Notes under the pieces: generated by a model | Seen by the model: the letters and a program-made list of their open reading frames with translations, nothing else | Database searches by the model: none | What the model was told of the DNA's origin: nothing | Shown: positions 7,532-9,371 of the stretch, piece after piece | How the letters are laid out: each line of letters starts with the position of its first letter | Numbering within the stretch: the stretch's first letter is position 1 | Made by a program: the position numbers and the translations under genes | DNA from: Epsilonproteobacteria bacterium 4484_65 | GTDB taxonomy: Bacteria; Campylobacterota; Campylobacteria; Campylobacterales; Sulfurovaceae | DNA: 9,371 nt | Direction: 5' to 3' | NCBI GenBank assembly: GCA_002085305.1 | Contig: NATJ01000075.1 | Span: forward strand, 1 to 9,371

Positions 7532-9099
7532 TTCTTGCTCCTTAATTCTTTGTTTTCTAATAACATCTTTAATAGTGTTTTATCAATAATAATACTTTTG
7601 TCACCATGTTTCTTTGCATACAATTTACGTACCATATCTTCAATCTCTTTAGACTCATTGATATGTGCATAAAGTATTTTAAGTGCTTCATGCTCTTTGA
7701 TCGTACTTCCTTTTCTCTTCCATTTCATTGAAGGAAAATACTTAAACAGATACATGACTAGAAAACCCAAAACAAAAGTCAATACTATCATCCACCATGG
7801 TGGAGAAGACTGCATTTTAGAGAAGTTATTTTCTTCTTCAGTATCCAGCATCGACTTTTGAGGAATTTTCAAATTGCTATGCATCTTGCCTGCAGCAGGT
7901 ATCTTGACTTGAGGTTTTTGCGTAGCAAGTGCCTGTGAACCTTCTACATGAACATCATAAGAAGGAACTTCCAAATATTTTACCATTTTACTTTTAGTGT
8001 CATATATAGAAATACGTCGTGCAGGAATTGTAAAGTCATTGTCTGAGATAAAGGCAAAACTTTTACTATAAGTACTGTGAACAGTGTTATTGCTCAAACC
8101 CGTAGCAATCTCTGCATCATCACCATAAACTGTTACTCCATCTATCTCAAAATCGGAAAACTCAAAATCTTCAAGTGTTCCATCCCCTGTTACCTTTACG
8201 GTAAGGGTAACCGGTTTATTGGCTTTTACATTTTTCGTATCAAGACTATTCTCTATAGTAAAAGAGCCCACAAGGTCACTCTCTTGGGGTTTTTTCGTAA
8301 CTTTTATCTTAACCCTGTCAGAAGCGATCGGTACCCATCTAGTGCGAATAAATCTTCCAAACATATCTCGTCTCTTTTTGTCAACCTCACCTAGTTTAGC
8401 TCTTGCCGGTCCCACAGTAAAATCACCTTCAGACTGAGGTGTTAAAAGGTATTTTAATTCTGTTATTTGGCGATTACCTTCTTGATAGACCTTCTCATCA
8501 CCAAGCTCTTTTGAAAAGAATCCTTTAAATGCCGGTTTGGTATATTGAGGGTTTTCTGAAAGTTGCAGCCCAAGCTTTAAAGACAAATATACAGTTGCCA
8601 CAATCGCTTCACCTACCATCACAGATTTTTTATCTACCTCAAGATGTAAAAAAAATTTATTATTATCCTCTATATTTTGTGCAGTTGCAGGCATTACTTT
8701 TATTTTTACAGGTTCGGTTTTATACATTCTACCGTCTATCTTAACATCATAAGAAGGTATGGTCACATCATGATGAGGTGCAAAAGTCAATATCAGTATG
8801 GTACGCTCTTTTTTCAGCACACCGTTTATGTAGTGGGGTCTGTTGACAATAATCTCATGCTGTTCCAACACTTTGACACCGTCTATCTCTTCAATATTTG
8901 GAAATACTACTTTATCTCCATTTGCTCTGATCTTAAGCCGTATCATATTTCCCGCGACGATCTCTGTATCTGAAACGAGTGCTTTTGCTTCAGCGACATA
9001 TGAAAACTCTTCAACTTCAGCAGAATATACAAATGAGCATAATATCAAGATCAGAAACAGTAATTTCTGAATAGCCTGATTACCATGGATTTGCACCAT
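7528..9099 (-). CDS. batD: BatD-like protein, upstream tandem copy
   Basis: First of the two tandem BatD proteins, 523 residues from the ATG at 9099. It has a signal peptide (about 1-27, hydrophobic LLFLILILCSFVYSA), repeated Ig-like beta domains in the periplasm (about 35-390), a low-complexity linker, one membrane helix (PWWMIVLTFVLGFLVMYLF, about 434-452), then a basic cytoplasmic tail (HEALKILYAHI, DMVRKLYAKKHGDKSIIIDKTLLKMLL). The start is ambiguous. AAGGAG at 9107-9102 is 2 bases from the ATG at 9099 and 5 bases from a GTG at 9096, the very next codon, so either may be used. A GTG at 9126 is also in frame but has no ribosome site and would add nine polar residues to the signal peptide. 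The gene overlaps the end of the batB-like gene by about 20 bases and the next batD by 4, fitting an operon. It differs from the downstream copy mainly in the signal peptide and the linker before the membrane helix. Confidence 0.9.
   Translation of the reverse strand: MVQIHGNQAIQKLLFLILILCSFVYSAEVEEFSYVAEAKALVSDTEIVAGNMIRLKIRANGDKVVFPNIEEIDGVKVLEQHEIIVNRPHYINGVLKKERTILILTFAPHHDVTIPSYDVKIDGRMYKTEPVKIKVMPATAQNIEDNNKFFLHLEVDKKSVMVGEAIVATVYLSLKLGLQLSENPQYTKPAFKGFFSKELGDEKVYQEGNRQITELKYLLTPQSEGDFTVGPARAKLGEVDKKRRDMFGRFIRTRWVPIASDRVKIKVTKKPQESDLVGSFTIENSLDTKNVKANKPVTLTVKVTGDGTLEDFEFSDFEIDGVTVYGDDAEIATGLSNNTVHSTYSKSFAFISDNDFTIPARRISIYDTKSKMVKYLEVPSYDVHVEGSQALATQKPQVKIPAAGKMHSNLKIPQKSMLDTEEENNFSKMQSSPPWWMIVLTFVLGFLVMYLFKYFPSMKWKRKGSTIKEHEALKILYAHINESKEIEDMVRKLYAKKHGDKSIIIDKTLLKMLLENKELRSKK
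7538..7543 (-). promoter_or_regulatory. Ribosome binding site of the downstream batD
   Basis: AAGGAG on the minus strand, 6 bases before the ATG at 7531. It lies inside the last codons of the upstream batD, so the second copy is translated from its own site as well as by the ATGA overlap. Confidence 0.75.
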
Positions 9100-9371
9100 C
9101 GCTCCTTTTTGATTTTTTATTGTCACCCATTTGATACATCATGGTAGGTGTCCCTTTTTGTCCCATTTTTTTCAGTAGTCTTTTCAACTCCTGCTGCTTG
9201 ATTTTCTCCTCTTTAGACATTTTCTTCTGCTCTTTTGGTGCACCTGAAGCTTCGTTGCCCTTTTTATCTTTGGGCTTTTTCTCTTTTTGGGAACCTGACT
9301 TCTTTTTGTTACCCTCTTTTTTATCGTTTTCTTTTTTCTTCTCTTTCTCTTGACCCTCTTTATCTTTTTTT
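9080..9371 (-). CDS. batB: BatB-like vWFA/TPR protein, C-terminal end (partial)
   Basis: Last 96 residues of a protein whose start is off-window; the frame is open from base 9370 to TAA at 9082-9080. The first ~50 visible residues are a very charged low-complexity stretch dominated by Lys, Glu, Asp and Gln. Then comes MSKEEKIKQQELKRLLKKMG, and after it GTPTMMYQM and a terminal NPW. A Lys/Glu-rich linker followed by this short amphipathic block and a final Pro-Trp is typical of the C-termini of BatB/BatC-type proteins (vWFA domain, membrane helix, TPR repeats), which normally precede batD. The vWFA and TPR parts cannot be seen, so the name rests on the tail and on position. The end overlaps the batD start by about 20 bases, implying coupled translation. 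Confidence 0.7.
   Translation of the reverse strand, partial: KKDKEGQEKEKKKENDKKEGNKKKSGSQKEKKPKDKKGNEASGAPKEQKKMSKEEKIKQQELKRLLKKMGQKGTPTMMYQMGDNKKSKRSDGANPW

Noticed and set aside
9141..9353. Plus-strand 70-residue hydrophobic open frame rich in Phe, Leu and Ser
   Set aside because: It is the antisense of the Lys/Glu-rich tail of the BatB-like protein; low-complexity A-rich DNA gives Phe/Leu/Ser on the other strand.
1..9371. CRISPR arrays, tRNA or rRNA genes, transposases, attachment sites
   Set aside because: No spaced direct repeats of CRISPR type, no tRNA- or rRNA-like sequence and no transposase or integrase reading frame were seen; gene content is ordinary chromosomal.

Overview
The window looks like a chromosomal segment of a Campylobacterota (epsilonproteobacterial) genome, probably Sulfurovum- or Sulfurimonas-like. 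The evidence is the AT-rich base composition, the divergent bamA/tyrA pair (an arrangement also known in Campylobacter), the Campylobacterota character of the Ppx/GppA, TyrA, BamA and Bat proteins, and a sigma70 promoter with a good extended -10 box but no obvious -35. The genus is inferred from protein character, not from a search.

Layout, left to right. At 1-906 (+) lies the 3' part of a Ppx/GppA-family phosphatase gene. It is broken near 210-220 by a frame change together with a loss of about ten codons. It converges on bamA (970-3306, -), which encodes the complete outer-membrane assembly protein: signal peptide, five POTRA domains and a beta-barrel. The 63-base gap between them holds a hairpin-forming inverted repeat. 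A 116-base divergent intergenic region (3307-3422) carries a clear extended -10 promoter for tyrA, overlapped by a perfect 8-bp inverted repeat. tyrA (prephenate dehydrogenase, 3423-4104, +) has both ends, but roughly 60 codons of its NAD-binding domain are missing and the frame changes. Its 3' end is 4 bases from that of a DUF389 membrane protein (4109-6007, -).

The right part, 4109-9371 (-), reads as one operon transcribed leftwards. It starts with the C-terminal end of a BatB-like vWFA/TPR protein (off-window upstream), followed by two tandem BatD-like proteins (7528-9099 and 6026-7531) and the DUF389 protein. Spacing is tight throughout: a 20-base overlap, a 4-base ATGA overlap and an 18-base gap, each start with a Shine-Dalgarno. 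Bat proteins form a periplasm-facing inner-membrane complex linked to MoxR AAA ATPases. The tandem paralogues suggest two variants of the BatD subunit.

The points most worth following are: the N-terminal ~285 residues of the DUF389 protein, which look like a catalytically degenerate diacylglycerol-kinase fold; the tandem batD duplication, where the downstream copy's signal peptide is encoded by a heptanucleotide repeat able to shift frame; the palindrome over the tyrA promoter; and two normally conserved metabolic genes, each with an internal deletion of 3k+2 bases within 3.5 kb. The last could be real decay or an assembly artefact, which the sequence alone cannot decide.
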